24,831 nucleotides of DNA, taken from the NCBI GenBank assembly GCA_934621705.1, contig CAKTUP010000009.1:1-24831 (forward strand), given 5' to 3'. Positions 13,026 through 23,286 of the stretch are shown here, in pieces. The notes below the pieces were generated by a model that was not told the DNA's origin, searched no databases, and saw only the letters and a list, made by a program, of their open reading frames with translations. Position 1 is the first letter of the stretch. Each line of letters starts with the position of its first letter. The stretch comes from an uncultured Petrimonas sp. GTDB taxonomy: Bacteria; Bacteroidota; Bacteroidia; Bacteroidales; Dysgonomonadaceae. A program made the position numbers and the translations under genes.

Positions 13026-16000
13026 AAAAACAACCCTCGAAAACAATATCGAAGCCATACGGTTGGTATTCGCGCTGGAAAAAGAAAACCGCCGTGCCAC
13101 CGACGCCGAACATGATATTCTTTCTCGTTATGCCGGTTTCGGTGGAGTGAAGTGCGTGTTGAATCCCGCTGCCTCCTTATCCGACCGAAAGTATTGGACG
13201 CAATCTGACCTACCGTTATTTCCGCTGGTTTCGGAACTGCATTCGCTGATACGGGCCAACTCCAACACCGATGGACAATACAACCTGTATTTCAACAGCA
13301 TCAAGTCGTCGGTGCTCACCGCATTTTATACGCCCGATGTCATTGTGCAAGCCCTTTCGGATACATTAAAAGATGCAGGTATTCAAATCAACCGCCTGTT
13401 GGAACCGTCGGCAGGTATCGGAGCGTTTGTCAAACCCTTTGAAAGCGACCACACCGAAATTACCTGTTTCGAAAAAGATTTTCTGACGGGAAAAATCCTG
13501 AAACAACTCTATCCGTCGCACAAAATCCACATCAACCGTTTTGAAGAGATAAACCCGGCGTTGATGAACCGTTTCGATGTAGTAACGAGCAATATCCCTT
13601 TTGGAGACACCCTTGTTTTCGACAAAGCCTACCTGAAGAAAGACGCTCCGGCGGCTCATCAGCAGGCCACCCGTAAAGTCCACAACTATTTTTTCGTGAA
13701 AGGATTGGATACGCTCCGCGAAGGCGGCATACTGGCGTTTATCACATCGCAGGGCGTGGCCGACAGCGCGGCAAACGAACCCATTCGCCGCTACCTGATG
13801 GAAAACAGCCGTCTGGTTTCCGCTGTCCGCTTACCGAATAACCTGTTTATGGAAAATGCGGGGACGGAAGTGGGCAGCGACTTGATTGTGCTCCAAAAGC
13901 AAACAGGGAAAGGCATCGTTCCCGGAGAAGAAGAACACTTTGTTGAAACTCTTTCCGGCGATATACCGATAAACGCCCTGTTTGGCGATATAACACGCCA
14001 TATTTACACCACACGCGACCGTGGCAAAGACTTATACGGCAAACCCGCGTGGAAAACAAGACACGACGGCGGTGCGGACGGAGTGGGGGCCGATTTACGT
14101 AAAACGCTGAAAAACCAGTTTCAGCAATCGGCTTTGGATTTATCTCTTTTTAAAGACAATACTCCGGTGCAACAAAGCATTTTCAGTATTCCCCAACCGG
14201 AAATACGCCAACCGGAGCACTTCTCCGTTCCCGGCGCTTATGGCGAACTAAAAGAAAAATATCCCGATGCCGTTGTGTTGTTTCGGGTGGGTGACACATA
14301 CGAAACCTACCGTTCCGATGCCGAAACCGCGTCACACGTGTTGAATTTACCGCTAATCCGTTCGGAAGAAGATGCCGAAACCGTAAAAATCCGATTTCAG
14401 TATCATGCATTAGACCAACACCTGCCCAAACTTATTCGTGCCGGCATACGCGTTGCCATAGCCGATGCACTTGAACTAACCACCGATAACCGGCAAAAAA
14501 TGGAAGAGACGGATAAAATAGTCGAAGAAACGGCCGTGACGCAAACAAATACCATCGAAACGGTACCAAAAATCAATTCCACTACCCATTTCCCCCTACA
14601 GGGAGGATTAAGAGGGACCGAGGTTATTCCCGACGGCGTTCCCTCGATGACGCTTTATGATCTTTTCGGCTTCGAAGTCAATACGAACAGTCCACCCGGG
14701 AACACAGAATTGAGCCAACCTGTTTATTTCGATGACGAACACCGTCCCAGCTACGAGCGGCAGCCGTCAAACGAAAGAATCCATCCCAAATACGCTTTTG
14801 TGGACGACTGGCGCGAAGAACTTGCACGCGAACGCAGTTGGAAGAAAGAAAACAAACCGCTTTTCCCCGAAACACCACCCATACAGCAGACACGCGCTAC
14901 CGTCCGTTCTTTCCCTACACCGCCAAGAGGCAAAAGGAACGTCAACCGCAAACCCGATGCTACGATGCAAAACCTGTTTGCCGAATTGGACGAGCCGCTT
15001 GTCAAGCCCAAAAAACAACCGTCCGTAACCGAAACGCCCAAGCCCACGTTTGACGCTACGCCAAAACCGTTTATATCGCCGTTGACCGAGCATTTGCGCG
15101 ACGGATCACTGGTGCGTCAGGATACACGCATCGGTTACCTGTCCGGTATCGGAGCAGAACGGCCGATGTTCCATCCGCTGGATTTATCGGGTTCTGAAAT
15201 CACCCGCGTCAAACTCTATATCGATATTCGGGAGAGCTACCACCGCTTGTACGATTACGAAGCGTTGAACAAACAACCTGAAACCGAAGAACGACAAAAA
15301 CTCAACCGCCTGTACGACCAGTTCGTATTCCGATACGGACACCTGAACACGAAAAAGAACATCGATATCGTTAAAATGGATGCCGGCGGTACGGAAATCC
15401 TGTATCTAGAACGTTCGCGGGAAGGGCAGTTCGTTAAAGCCGATATTTTCGACCGACCCGTTTCGTTTAATCCCGACGAACTGACCGAAGTATCCACGCC
15501 CGACGAAGCGCTGTCCGCATCGCTCAATAAATACGGATACGTACATCTTTCCTATATGGCATCGCTGCTGGAAGAAACCGAAGAAAGCGAGTTACTGGAA
15601 GCTTTGCGTGGCCGGATTTACTTCAATCCCCTTTCAGGAAACTACGAAACCGCCGATAAGTTTGTCGCGGGAAACGTTATCGAAAAAATCGACGAGATAA
15701 ACTCGTGGATATCGCTAAATCCCGATAAGAACAGCCCCGAAATCAAAGAAAGCCTGGCAGCACTTAACGATGCCGTTCCCACGCCCATTGCCTTTGCGGA
15801 TTTGGATTTCAACCTGGGCGAGCGCTGGATACCTGCCAAAGTGTATAGTCAGTTTGCGAGTGACTTTTTTGACGTCGATATCCATATCCATTTCGCATCG
15901 TCGGCCGATGAATATTCCGTGCAAGCCGGCAGCCGCAACGCGTTAATTTACGATAAGTATGCCGTAAGGGGTTATTATCGCACCTACGATGGCATCAACT

Positions 16001-18879
16001 TACTCAAACACGCCCTGCACAACACCGTTCCCGATATCAGCAAACCGGTGGACGGTATCGACAAAAAAACGGGAGAAACCAAAAAAGTAAAAGTACGCGA
16101 CGGAGAAGCCATTCAGTTAGCCAACAGCAAAATCGAAGAAATCCGTACCGGTTTCACCGATTGGCTGTGGAAACAGCCGCAAGCGTTTAAAGACAAACTT
16201 TCCGAACGCTACAACCGGTTGTTTAACTGTTTCGTGAAACCCAAGTACGACGGCAGCCGGCAAACCCTTCCCGATTTAAACCTGAAAAACCTGAATATCG
16301 ACGACTTATATTCCAGCCAGAAAGATGCGATATGGATGATTAAGCAGAACGGCGGAGCCATCTGCGACCACGAGGTAGGAACAGGAAAAACGCTGATTAT
16401 GTGCGTGGGCGCTTACGAGATGAAACGGCTGGGGTTGGCCAACAAGCCGATGATCGTCGCCTTGAAAGCCAATGTGCACGAGATTGCCGATACGTTTCGC
16501 AACGCCTATCCCAACGCCCGCATCCTGTATCCGGGCAAGAACGAGTTTTCGCCCGACAAGCGCGTGCGCATCTTTAACGACATCAAAAACAACGATTGGG
16601 ACTGCGTAATTTTAACACACGATCAATTCGGGATGATACCTCAGTCTCCCGAAGTGCAACACGCCATTCTGCAGAAAGAACTGGATGCGGTGGATGAAAA
16701 TCTCGATGTGTTGCGTTCGCAGGGACAGGACGTGTCGGGATTTATGTTGCGCGGTGCGGAAAAGCGCAAGGAAAACCTCGAAGCGAAGCTCTTGCTGTTA
16801 ACCGATGAAATTCAGAGCCGCAAGGACGGTGTGGCAGATTTCAAACGGATGGGAATCGATCACCTGTTTGTGGACGAATCACATAAATTCAAAAACCTGA
16901 TGTACAACACCCGACATTCGCGCGTGGCGGGGCTGGGAAATCCCGAAGGTTCACAACGCGCTTTGAATATGCTTTTTGCCGTGCGTACCATACAGGAACG
17001 CACAGGCAAAGATTTGGGAGCCACCTTCCTGTCGGGAACCACCATCACCAATTCCCTGACGGAGCTGTACCTGCTTTTCAAGTACCTGCGCCCGCAGGCA
17101 ATGGAAAAGCAAGGTATTAACACCTTTGACGCATGGGCGGCCATCTATGCCAAGAAAACCGCCGATTATGAGTTTTCCGTTACCAACGAGATAGTGCAGA
17201 AAGAGCGTTTTCGCTACTTTATCAAAGTGCCCGAGCTGGCTGCCTTCTATTCCGAAATCTGCGATTACCAAACGGCGGAAGATATTGGTATCGACCGACC
17301 CAAAAAGAACGAGATGCTTCACAACATACCGCCCACGCCCCAGCAGGAAGAATTTATCCAAAAATTGGTAGAGTTTGCCAAAAATGGTGATGCCACGCTA
17401 TTGGGACGGGCGCCACTTTCCGAGAGCGAAGAGAAAGCCAAAATGCTTATCGCCACCGATTACGCCCGGAAAATGAGCCTGGATATGCGGATGATAAGTC
17501 CCGGATACGAAGACCACATCGATAACAAAGCGTCGCATTGCGCCAAATTGTTGAACGATTACTATCAAAAACACGACACACACAAAGGTACACAATTTGT
17601 TTTTTCCGATTTGGGCACATACAAACCCGGCGGAGAGTGGAACGTGTATTCGGAAATTAAGCGCAAACTGGTGGAAGATTACCGTATCCCGTCGCATGAA
17701 ATCCGTTTTATTCAGGAGTGTAAGAACGAAAAAGCCAAGAAATCAATGATTGAAGCGATGAACAACGGCTTTGTCCGCATCCTGTTCGGCTCCACGGATA
17801 TGCTGGGAACGGGCGTGAACGCGCAACAGCGGGCAGTGGCCGTACATCACCTGGATTCGCCGTGGGTTCCCGCATCACTGGAACAGCGCAACGGGCGCGC
17901 AGTCCGCAAAGGCAATGAAGTTGCCAAATTGTATGCGGACGATAAAGTGGATGTGATAATTTATGCGGTGGAAAAATCGCTCGACAGCTACAAATTCAAC
18001 CTGTTGCACAACAAGCAGCTTTTTATCAATCAAATAAAAAACAATCAAGTAGGTGTACGAACCATCGATGAAGGTTCGATGGACGAAAAATCGGGAATGA
18101 ACTTTTCGGAATACGTGGCGATTTTATCGGGCAATACCGATTTATTGGAAAAAGCCAAACTTGAAAAGAGAATAACTGCACTGGAAAGCGAACGCAAGAG
18201 TTTCGGGCGCGACAAGCAAGAGTCAGAAAGCAAATTGGCAAAGATTACCCGTTCCATCGAACACCACAGCCAGATGGTGGCGGAGGCACAGGAGGATTAC
18301 CGATTATTTAAAGAAAGAGTAACGGTTGACTCAAGCGGTCAGACGCAGAATCCTATCCAAATCAAAGGTGCAGCGTCAAACGACGTGAAAGCGATCGGTG
18401 AAAAACTGAACGAATACGCTGAACGCCTGCGTACCAAAGAAGAACACATTCCCATCGGCGAGTTGTACGGTTTTACGATTACAGCCAAAAGTGAAGCATC
18501 GATGAAAGATAACTTCGAGTTTATCGATAACCGTTTCTTTATTGTGGGACAGTCAGGCATCAAATATACCTACAACAACGGACACGTGGCGCAAGACCCG
18601 AAACTGGCGTCGCTCAACTTTCTGAATGCGTTGGAACGCATCCCCAAGGTGACGGAAAATCACAAGCGGGAACTGGAAAAGTTATCGGTGGATGTGCCGG
18701 TTCTGCAAAATATCGTCAAAGGGGAGTGGCGAAAAGAAGATGAACTAAAATCGCTCAAAAGCCAGTTATCGGAATTGGACAGGAAAATTGCGGTGTCGTT
18801 GAAGCCTGTGGATCAACACGAGGAGAAAACCGAAGTAAATCAGGATGCAAAAGTTGTCACCATGCCGGAAAGAAGATAG
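13012..18879 (+). CDS. ICE methylase-like / SNF2-type helicase giant protein with MutS-like insert
   Basis: This 1955-aa protein starts at 13012 ([11 protein letters not shown]), inside the DUF1896 end; the frame is open further upstream but that part only overlaps DUF1896. N-terminal domain: Rossmann methylase motif EPSAGIGAF (from residue 131) and NIPF (from 194, instead of NPPY/F). Residues about 404-488 resemble the mismatch-recognition domain of MutS ([18 protein letters not shown], later [16 protein letters not shown]). The central-to-C-terminal half is a superfamily 2 helicase: Walker A GTGKT (K1126), DESH Walker B (D1288), and motif VI region [12 protein letters not shown] from 1624. 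A coiled coil follows at about 1710-1775. Homologues (BmhA-like) are common in Bacteroidota ICEs; whether this one methylates DNA is uncertain given the NIPF motif. Confidence 0.88.
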   Translation: MAYNKKTTLENNIEAIRLVFALEKENRRATDAEHDILSRYAGFGGVKCVLNPAASLSDRKYWTQSDLPLFPLVSELHSLIRANSNTDGQYNLYFNSIKSSVLTAFYTPDVIVQALSDTLKDAGIQINRLLEPSAGIGAFVKPFESDHTEITCFEKDFLTGKILKQLYPSHKIHINRFEEINPALMNRFDVVTSNIPFGDTLVFDKAYLKKDAPAAHQQATRKVHNYFFVKGLDTLREGGILAFITSQGVADSAANEPIRRYLMENSRLVSAVRLPNNLFMENAGTEVGSDLIVLQKQTGKGIVPGEEEHFVETLSGDIPINALFGDITRHIYTTRDRGKDLYGKPAWKTRHDGGADGVGADLRKTLKNQFQQSALDLSLFKDNTPVQQSIFSIPQPEIRQPEHFSVPGAYGELKEKYPDAVVLFRVGDTYETYRSDAETASHVLNLPLIRSEEDAETVKIRFQYHALDQHLPKLIRAGIRVAIADALELTTDNRQKMEETDKIVEETAVTQTNTIETVPKINSTTHFPLQGGLRGTEVIPDGVPSMTLYDLFGFEVNTNSPPGNTELSQPVYFDDEHRPSYERQPSNERIHPKYAFVDDWREELARERSWKKENKPLFPETPPIQQTRATVRSFPTPPRGKRNVNRKPDATMQNLFAELDEPLVKPKKQPSVTETPKPTFDATPKPFISPLTEHLRDGSLVRQDTRIGYLSGIGAERPMFHPLDLSGSEITRVKLYIDIRESYHRLYDYEALNKQPETEERQKLNRLYDQFVFRYGHLNTKKNIDIVKMDAGGTEILYLERSREGQFVKADIFDRPVSFNPDELTEVSTPDEALSASLNKYGYVHLSYMASLLEETEESELLEALRGRIYFNPLSGNYETADKFVAGNVIEKIDEINSWISLNPDKNSPEIKESLAALNDAVPTPIAFADLDFNLGERWIPAKVYSQFASDFFDVDIHIHFASSADEYSVQAGSRNALIYDKYAVRGYYRTYDGINLLKHALHNTVPDISKPVDGIDKKTGETKKVKVRDGEAIQLANSKIEEIRTGFTDWLWKQPQAFKDKLSERYNRLFNCFVKPKYDGSRQTLPDLNLKNLNIDDLYSSQKDAIWMIKQNGGAICDHEVGTGKTLIMCVGAYEMKRLGLANKPMIVALKANVHEIADTFRNAYPNARILYPGKNEFSPDKRVRIFNDIKNNDWDCVILTHDQFGMIPQSPEVQHAILQKELDAVDENLDVLRSQGQDVSGFMLRGAEKRKENLEAKLLLLTDEIQSRKDGVADFKRMGIDHLFVDESHKFKNLMYNTRHSRVAGLGNPEGSQRALNMLFAVRTIQERTGKDLGATFLSGTTITNSLTELYLLFKYLRPQAMEKQGINTFDAWAAIYAKKTADYEFSVTNEIVQKERFRYFIKVPELAAFYSEICDYQTAEDIGIDRPKKNEMLHNIPPTPQQEEFIQKLVEFAKNGDATLLGRAPLSESEEKAKMLIATDYARKMSLDMRMISPGYEDHIDNKASHCAKLLNDYYQKHDTHKGTQFVFSDLGTYKPGGEWNVYSEIKRKLVEDYRIPSHEIRFIQECKNEKAKKSMIEAMNNGFVRILFGSTDMLGTGVNAQQRAVAVHHLDSPWVPASLEQRNGRAVRKGNEVAKLYADDKVDVIIYAVEKSLDSYKFNLLHNKQLFINQIKNNQVGVRTIDEGSMDEKSGMNFSEYVAILSGNTDLLEKAKLEKRITALESERKSFGRDKQESESKLAKITRSIEHHSQMVAEAQEDYRLFKERVTVDSSGQTQNPIQIKGAASNDVKAIGEKLNEYAERLRTKEEHIPIGELYGFTITAKSEASMKDNFEFIDNRFFIVGQSGIKYTYNNGHVAQDPKLASLNFLNALERIPKVTENHKRELEKLSVDVPVLQNIVKGEWRKEDELKSLKSQLSELDRKIAVSLKPVDQHEEKTEVNQDAKVVTMPERR

Positions 18880-19135
18880 AGCGGTGTAAAAATTAGCTAA
18901 CTAACACTCCATCTGCGTGAAAATTTTAGTTTTGTGGGATTTACCTGATTTTTGGCAAAGATAAAGGATTTGGCTGATACGTGCTAAGGTCAAGCCTTTT
19001 GGTTTTTGAAAAAATCTCCACACCTGTACATTGTTCCGGGTAGTATTTTTCCGAAAAAACCTTGCACTCAATCATCCCCAACCCTTCGGAGGACAAAGCA
19101 AAAAATCAGTATTCATCTTTAGAAAATTATCGATT

Positions 19136-19546
19136 ATGAAAACAACAAATTGCAATCAGCTTTATTCAGAGCATGTATGTACCGAAAACTATCACAGATA
19201 CGTGTTTGGCTATCACCTGACTGATGGCACGCTTGATGTCGCCAATAACGAAAAGTGCTTTTGGTTTTACGATGTCATCGTTTCGGCTCAAATGCTTCAG
19301 AAAGTCCGCAAAGAAGACTTTCAGGTGTGGTACTTGAAACACATCAAAAATGAAGAGTTTTTAGTTTTCGGAACAAACGGCAATTTTGTGGACGATATTT
19401 CGTCGTATCCGGGATTAACCAAGAAGAAAAACGATGAGAATATCCTGTATAAACAGAAAATCACGTATTCGGATTTTCAACACGAGGTTTTCAAAGTGTT
19501 TGTCTCAACTTTCGACAAAGTAATTTATCTTCCGAGCGAACACTAA
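19136..19546 (+). CDS. DUF6876 family protein
   Basis: This 136-aa protein appears to match DUF6876, small proteins of Bacteroidota mobile elements with no known function. Key segments are SEHVCTENYHRYVFGYHLTDGT near the N-terminus, then CFWFYDVIVSAQ, and FQVWYLKH. Start at 19136 (MKTTNCNQL) is chosen because the 35 codons of open frame before it are basic and not family-like. It stands alone on the plus strand, 256 bases after the methylase-helicase gene, and is closed by a terminator shared with the convergent HTH gene. No membrane or catalytic motifs are visible. I rely on memory for the family name. Confidence 0.75.
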   Translation: MKTTNCNQLYSEHVCTENYHRYVFGYHLTDGTLDVANNEKCFWFYDVIVSAQMLQKVRKEDFQVWYLKHIKNEEFLVFGTNGNFVDDISSYPGLTKKKNDENILYKQKITYSDFQHEVFKVFVSTFDKVIYLPSEH

Positions 19547-19591
19547 AATTACTTTTACCTTTCGATGTATAGGTTAATCGTTCTTATATTT

Positions 19592-19627
19592 AACAGAACA
19601 TTTACGATAAAATTGTTCTGTTTTTTT
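19592..19627 (+). terminator. Terminator between convergent genes
   Basis: AACAGAACA (19592-19600) pairs with TGTTCTGTT (19614-19622) around 13 bases, followed by a run of T. It ends the DUF6876 transcript; on the other strand it lacks a comparable T run but sits right after the HTH stop. Confidence 0.75.
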
Positions 19628-19645
19628 CTTGTCTTATTTTTCATT

Positions 19646-19921
19646 TTAACTGTTATAATCGTAACGAATGAACCGATGAACCTCGCTTTCCAAAAACATG
19701 CAGCACCCCTCAATTTTCAAAGATTTCAGCGTTCCTTTTTTTACCCACCGCTGAATGGTGCGTGGCGTTACTTTCAACAATGTGGCCACATCTTGCGTAT
19801 CCATCAACTTATCGCCTTCAAGACACGAATTGTGCTTTTGCATCCGGTCGATTTTCTTTTCGATGACTTCCAATCGTTCGGTAATTCTCTCTAACCATAT
19901 TTCAAGTTGATCGCGATACAT
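19646..19921 (-). CDS. Small helix-turn-helix protein, excisionase-like
   Basis: This 91-aa protein has an N-terminal coiled-coil-like helix (IWLERITERLEVIEKKIDRM). A MerR/excisionase-type winged HTH follows: LMDTQDVATLLKVTPRTIQRWVKKGTLKSLKIEG, then the wing and FLESEVHRFI. Such HTH_17-type proteins in Bacteroidota elements include excisionases and small DNA-binding regulators. It starts 7 bases after the stop of the primase-helicase gene and is the last gene of that minus-strand operon. It may direct excision or replication of the element. Confidence 0.85.
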   Translation of the reverse strand: MYRDQLEIWLERITERLEVIEKKIDRMQKHNSCLEGDKLMDTQDVATLLKVTPRTIQRWVKKGTLKSLKIEGCCMFLESEVHRFIRYDYNS

Positions 19922-19928
19922 TCTGATG

Positions 19929-21971
19929 TTATGGAATTAACGCTAAATGGAGCGAACCGGTATCGGTATCTTTGGCGATGATTTGCTGTTCTCTCATATA
20001 TTTGATGTAGCTTTTGGCCGTTCGCTCACTCGTTTCCATGTGTCCGACAATTTTAGCGCACAATTCATTGTAGGTTAAAAACCGCTTAGAGCGAAAAATA
20101 TCTTTGGCAACAGCGGTCAATTCATCGATTTTGCGTTTTTCTTTGTCCTCTTTCGATTTTACACCTCCGTAAACGTGCATCCCTTTCTCATCGTCCCACT
20201 TAAATTGTATAATGGGAACATCAAGCGGGCTACCGTCACGCACTTTAAGCGTTTTAACGACCGACAAGCGGGGATTGTCGTCTATTTCGACAGAAAGAAT
20301 GGCTGCCGCTTTGCGTTGTAACTCGGAACCGATATGGCCCCTGAGTTTGATGCCGTTGGGTACGAAATGAAGCACGCAAAGGATGCAGGTTTTATAAATA
20401 TCGGCCAGCCGGTACAATTCATCTACGATGGCTATACTTTCCGCTTCATCGTTGGCGGAGCGAATCAAATCTGCAATACCGTCTATCACAATTAAATGAA
20501 TCCCGCCGAATCGATGGAAATAGTAATCTATACTGTTACGAATGGAAATCAACCGTTCTTTTCGGGACATGGCAGTCAGATAAAATGCTTTGAGCCAATT
20601 GGGTTTTTCACGTTGTCCGGCCCTATTGAGAATACGGCGGACATTTTTATGCAATTGGATTTCCGATTGTTCAGTGTCATACAGCAAAACAACTTTACCG
20701 TCATTATTGGCTTCAACATTTAACCCAAGTGTGTCCACAGGTGCATCTGTTGCAAGTGTTCCGGCTATGATGGCTCCGGTAAAGTTGCTTTTTCCCGTTC
20801 CTTCTCCTCCCGTGAGACAGAGCAGATTACCTGCGGTTCCAACGGGTACTTGATTAATGGTAATAATATTGTTCATATTGGGTGGGGGATTATTTAAATC
20901 AACTTCACACGATTGCATCAGCAGCATGGTCTCGTCGTATATCGATGCCAGCAATTGCATCAGCAAACGGTTGAAATCGTTTTTTGTGTTTCCTGCTTTA
21001 AAATAATCTGAAATATCCTTTTCGCTTTTTTCTCCCGACAACGGCAATACCATGCGTTTAACTTCGTAACGGGAAAGTTCCTCTTCACGCTTGGCCGACA
21101 TCTCCAATCCGGTTGTATCGGTATCGTACAACAAAATGATGTGTCTGAAACGATGGCGTAATCGCTCAATCAAGTTAGAAGGGATTGCGGAGCTTTCGCT
21201 GTTAAAGCAAATGGCATTAAATCCTCTGACAGAAAGACTCATTACGTCTTTTTCCCCACCGGTTATGAATAACATACTACCGCGATTGGGTAATTGTTCC
21301 AGTCCGAAGCAGTAATTATCTGGTAGGGTTCCGCCATAAAGAAAACGTAGGGTTGAAAACGGGCGGTATAATTTAATGTGATTTTTTCCGAAATAGCCAA
21401 AAACCGGCTCATGCAGCGAACTTTCGATGGTGAAGTTTTTCCGGTCGGCATTAACTGATGAGTAACTTTGGAGTGATTTTACCTTAAAGCGATTCAGCAT
21501 TTCGGATAAAACTCCGTATTCGCTCCAGAAAGCAAGTTCTTTATCGGTGAAGGGTTTTTCAATGGTGGTAAACAATTTATCGGTTTTCTTTCGATTGGAT
21601 TCCGCAGAAATAGATTTGAGTTTTTTTGTTTTTTGTGTTATCATTAAGGAAACATCTTGCTGGTTATCGTTCAATCCCAAATGCAGTTCATCATTGATCA
21701 GTTGCAAAATTTGTCCGAAATCGTTGCGCACATCCATCCCTTTTATGGCAGCAACGAAAGAGAAGCAATCTCCACTAAAATCTTCATTCCCGAAGTCCTT
21801 GATTCTGAACTGAGACATACGCCTATCAAAATAAACGTTACACGATGGTCGTTTATCATCATAGAAGGGGTTTTTGAAATTTTTACCGGGCTTAAATTCG
21901 ATGGGTATATAATGCCGGAATATCTCGTAACCGTTGTTGGTCTTATTCAGTATATCTTCTTTGGTAATCAT
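19929..21971 (-). CDS. Toprim primase fused to RecA-like replicative helicase
   Basis: This 680-aa protein combines primer synthesis and DNA unwinding as in phage T7 gp4. The N-terminus (residues 1-100) resembles a CHC2 region (NPFYDDKRPSCNVYF, later DCFSFVAAIKGM) but lacks the normal zinc ligands. Toprim domain about 232-330: Glu240 in GGEKD and Asp283/Asp285 in LLYDTDTTG. RecA-like ATPase from about 380: Walker A GGEGTGKS (K394), Walker B LIVIDG (D497), and the RepA-like LHFVPNGIKLRGHIGSELQRKA region. A winged helix-like C-terminus follows. Its ATG overlaps the stop of the upstream HTH gene (ATGA), so they are coupled. It suggests that the element replicates autonomously when excised. Confidence 0.88.
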   Translation of the reverse strand: MITKEDILNKTNNGYEIFRHYIPIEFKPGKNFKNPFYDDKRPSCNVYFDRRMSQFRIKDFGNEDFSGDCFSFVAAIKGMDVRNDFGQILQLINDELHLGLNDNQQDVSLMITQKTKKLKSISAESNRKKTDKLFTTIEKPFTDKELAFWSEYGVLSEMLNRFKVKSLQSYSSVNADRKNFTIESSLHEPVFGYFGKNHIKLYRPFSTLRFLYGGTLPDNYCFGLEQLPNRGSMLFITGGEKDVMSLSVRGFNAICFNSESSAIPSNLIERLRHRFRHIILLYDTDTTGLEMSAKREEELSRYEVKRMVLPLSGEKSEKDISDYFKAGNTKNDFNRLLMQLLASIYDETMLLMQSCEVDLNNPPPNMNNIITINQVPVGTAGNLLCLTGGEGTGKSNFTGAIIAGTLATDAPVDTLGLNVEANNDGKVVLLYDTEQSEIQLHKNVRRILNRAGQREKPNWLKAFYLTAMSRKERLISIRNSIDYYFHRFGGIHLIVIDGIADLIRSANDEAESIAIVDELYRLADIYKTCILCVLHFVPNGIKLRGHIGSELQRKAAAILSVEIDDNPRLSVVKTLKVRDGSPLDVPIIQFKWDDEKGMHVYGGVKSKEDKEKRKIDELTAVAKDIFRSKRFLTYNELCAKIVGHMETSERTAKSYIKYMREQQIIAKDTDTGSLHLALIP

Positions 21972-22357
21972 AATTTCCCGGCAATGGATTTACGGATTAC
22001 TTCGTCTTTGAAAGCGGTCATTGCAGCCAGCAGATCTTTCTTCTCAATCTGACGAACGGTGACAATACCGTTATAAATAGCCCTGTAAAGTTGGCTGTAA
22101 GAGAATAGGACATTTCCTTTATCTGTGTACTGATAAGAAATTAAATTGTTTGTGCGCCACCTATAAAGAGTAGATTCTGATATCTTTAATGTATTCATCA
22201 CTTCACGCGAAGTCATTTGAAGCATATCCTGATCCACTTGTTTAAAGATTTCTGCCGAACGTATAACATGCCCTTCGATGATATTCAGCTTACGGATAAT
22301 TTCTTTGAAAATTGCGCTGTCTATTACAATTACTTCCGCACTTTTAGGAGTTTCCAT
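21968..22357 (-). CDS. Helix-turn-helix DNA-binding protein
   Basis: This 129-aa protein carries a winged HTH of the excisionase/MerR kind in its middle: MLQMTSREVMNTLKISESTLYRWRTNNLISYQYTDKG followed by FSYSQLYRAI. The N-terminal 50 residues are helical without a known motif, and the C-terminal tail is basic. It lies 12 bases after the XRE gene and its stop overlaps the start of the primase-helicase gene by 4 bases. A role in origin recognition or primase loading would fit this coupling, but that is inference; it may equally be an excision or regulatory factor. Confidence 0.82.
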   Translation of the reverse strand: METPKSAEVIVIDSAIFKEIIRKLNIIEGHVIRSAEIFKQVDQDMLQMTSREVMNTLKISESTLYRWRTNNLISYQYTDKGNVLFSYSQLYRAIYNGIVTVRQIEKKDLLAAMTAFKDEVIRKSIAGKL

Positions 22358-22369
22358 ATAAATTATGAG

Positions 22370-22717
22370 CTATAAGTTAAATAAATGTGAGAAAATATTT
22401 TCCTGAAATTTTTTACTGTCAACAGTGAGTTTTCTGGTTAATTCCTTGTTAGAACTAAAAAGTGCTAACAACATATAAATAAAAGGATAATTAATTAATC
22501 CATTAACAATATCCTCCATATCAATTGAAAGTAAGTCTAATGGAGATGTTTTTAATATTCTTGCTATCTTATCAACATCAGAAATTTTCCATCCGGAAGA
22601 ATCCTTTTCCAGTTCAGCATAACGGCTTTTCGAATATCCCAAACTTTCTGCTACTACTTCTTGATTCAAATTTAAGTATGAACGTTGGGCTCGAATTTTG
22701 TCGATATTTACCTTCAT
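22370..22717 (-). CDS. XRE-family transcriptional regulator
   Basis: This 115-aa protein has an N-terminal HTH_3 (Cro/CI-type) domain at residues 5-60: IRAQRSYLNLNQEVVAESLGYSKSRYAELEKDSSGWKISDVDKIARIL. The C-terminal 50 residues (YMLLALFSSNKELTRKL) are helical and probably mediate dimerisation. It is the first gene of the minus-strand replication operon, the usual place of an element repressor. A -7 box lies 16 bases upstream and paired repeats just beyond it are plausible operators, so it probably controls its own operon. Confidence 0.9.
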   Translation of the reverse strand: MKVNIDKIRAQRSYLNLNQEVVAESLGYSKSRYAELEKDSSGWKISDVDKIARILKTSPLDLLSIDMEDIVNGLINYPFIYMLLALFSSNKELTRKLTVDSKKFQENIFSHLFNL

Positions 22718-22732
22718 AGTTTAAAATTTTTA

Positions 22733-22740
22733 CAAAGTTA
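22733..22740 (-). promoter_or_regulatory. Putative -7 box (TAACTTTG) of the XRE operon
   Basis: On the minus strand this reads TAACTTTG, an exact TAnnTTTG match, 16 bases before the XRE start codon. No TTTG at -33 is visible, so the promoter may need an activator or be weak. Confidence 0.55.
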
Positions 22741-22778
22741 TAGATTGGTAATTTGTTAGTTGACCATATTTTATGGAT

Positions 22779-22807
22779 AGATTCCGGTAGAAAAGGAAAG
22801 ATTCCGG
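22779..22807. promoter_or_regulatory. AGATTCCGG pair, candidate operator
   Basis: AGATTCCGG occurs at 22779-22787 and again at 22799-22807, a 20-bp period (two helical turns). It lies upstream of the XRE promoter and is a candidate binding site for the XRE protein. Confidence 0.5.
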
Positions 22808-22820
22808 AAATTTTCATATG

Positions 22821-22854
22821 TATAAGTATTGTGAATTATCACCCAAGACTTATA
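22821..22854. promoter_or_regulatory. Imperfect inverted repeat, candidate operator
   Basis: TATAAGT-A-TTG-TGA (22821-22834) is mirrored by TCA-CC-CAA-G-ACTTATA (to 22854) with small mismatches. It could be a second regulator site beside the AGATTCCGG pair. Confidence 0.4.
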
Positions 22855-23001
22855 AATGTATCAAATAATAATTTGTGTAGATATGTGTTTTAATGAAAAG
22901 ATTAGTGAACACAGAATTCAACTAGATTCTAAACATTTTTTTAGAAATCAATGCGCAGCATGAAATTAGTGTAAAGTTTAATAGCAATTTAATTGCCATT
23001 G

Positions 23002-23047
23002 GTGCAAGGTGCAAACGTATTAATATATATACGTTTGCACCTTGCAC
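23002..23047. repeat. Perfect 19-bp inverted repeat with 8-base AT spacer
   Basis: GTGCAAGGTGCAAACGTAT (23002-23020) and its exact complement (23029-23047) flank TAATATAT. Each arm itself has two GTGCAA words. No gene ends here and there is no T tract, so it is not an ordinary terminator. Next to a primase-helicase operon it may be a replication-origin or recombination site. Confidence 0.75.
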
Positions 23048-23126
23048 TAAAAATGTAGCAATTAAAAATTGTGTGTTTTGCTAAAATATTGAACCTTAGA
23101 TTAGAAATAAAAAATATTCAAAAATG

Positions 23127-23157
23127 TTTGTTGTCGTTCAAAAATATTGTACTTTTG
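23127..23157 (+). promoter_or_regulatory. Bacteroidota promoter (TTTG, 19 bp, TACTTTTG) with no gene behind it
   Basis: TTTG (23127-23130), a 19-base spacer and TACTTTTG (23150-23157) fit the -33/-7 consensus exactly. The first downstream gene is tRNA-Leu, 234 bases away, with the putative att sites between. Confidence 0.7.
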
Positions 23158-23213
23158 CACTCAAGAGTTGAAGCGATTGTTTTTCTTTAAGATTTCAAAC
23201 AAAAACGACTAAC

Positions 23214-23235
23214 TTGCTACATTATTGCTACATTT
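23214..23235. repeat. 11-bp tandem direct repeat TTGCTACATT(A/T)
   Basis: TTGCTACATTA and TTGCTACATTT are head-to-tail. They lie about 55 bases left of the first tRNA-Gly tail. Such short direct repeats beside att sites are candidates for integrase arm or excisionase sites. Confidence 0.6.
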
Positions 23236-23286
23236 AATTTTTCATAGGACATTAAAGCGCCATAAATAAGCGGTATCAAATAGAAA

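Noticed and set aside
23000..23050. The 19-bp palindrome as a transcription terminator
   Set aside because: No gene ends within several hundred bases on the plus strand and there is no T tract after either arm.
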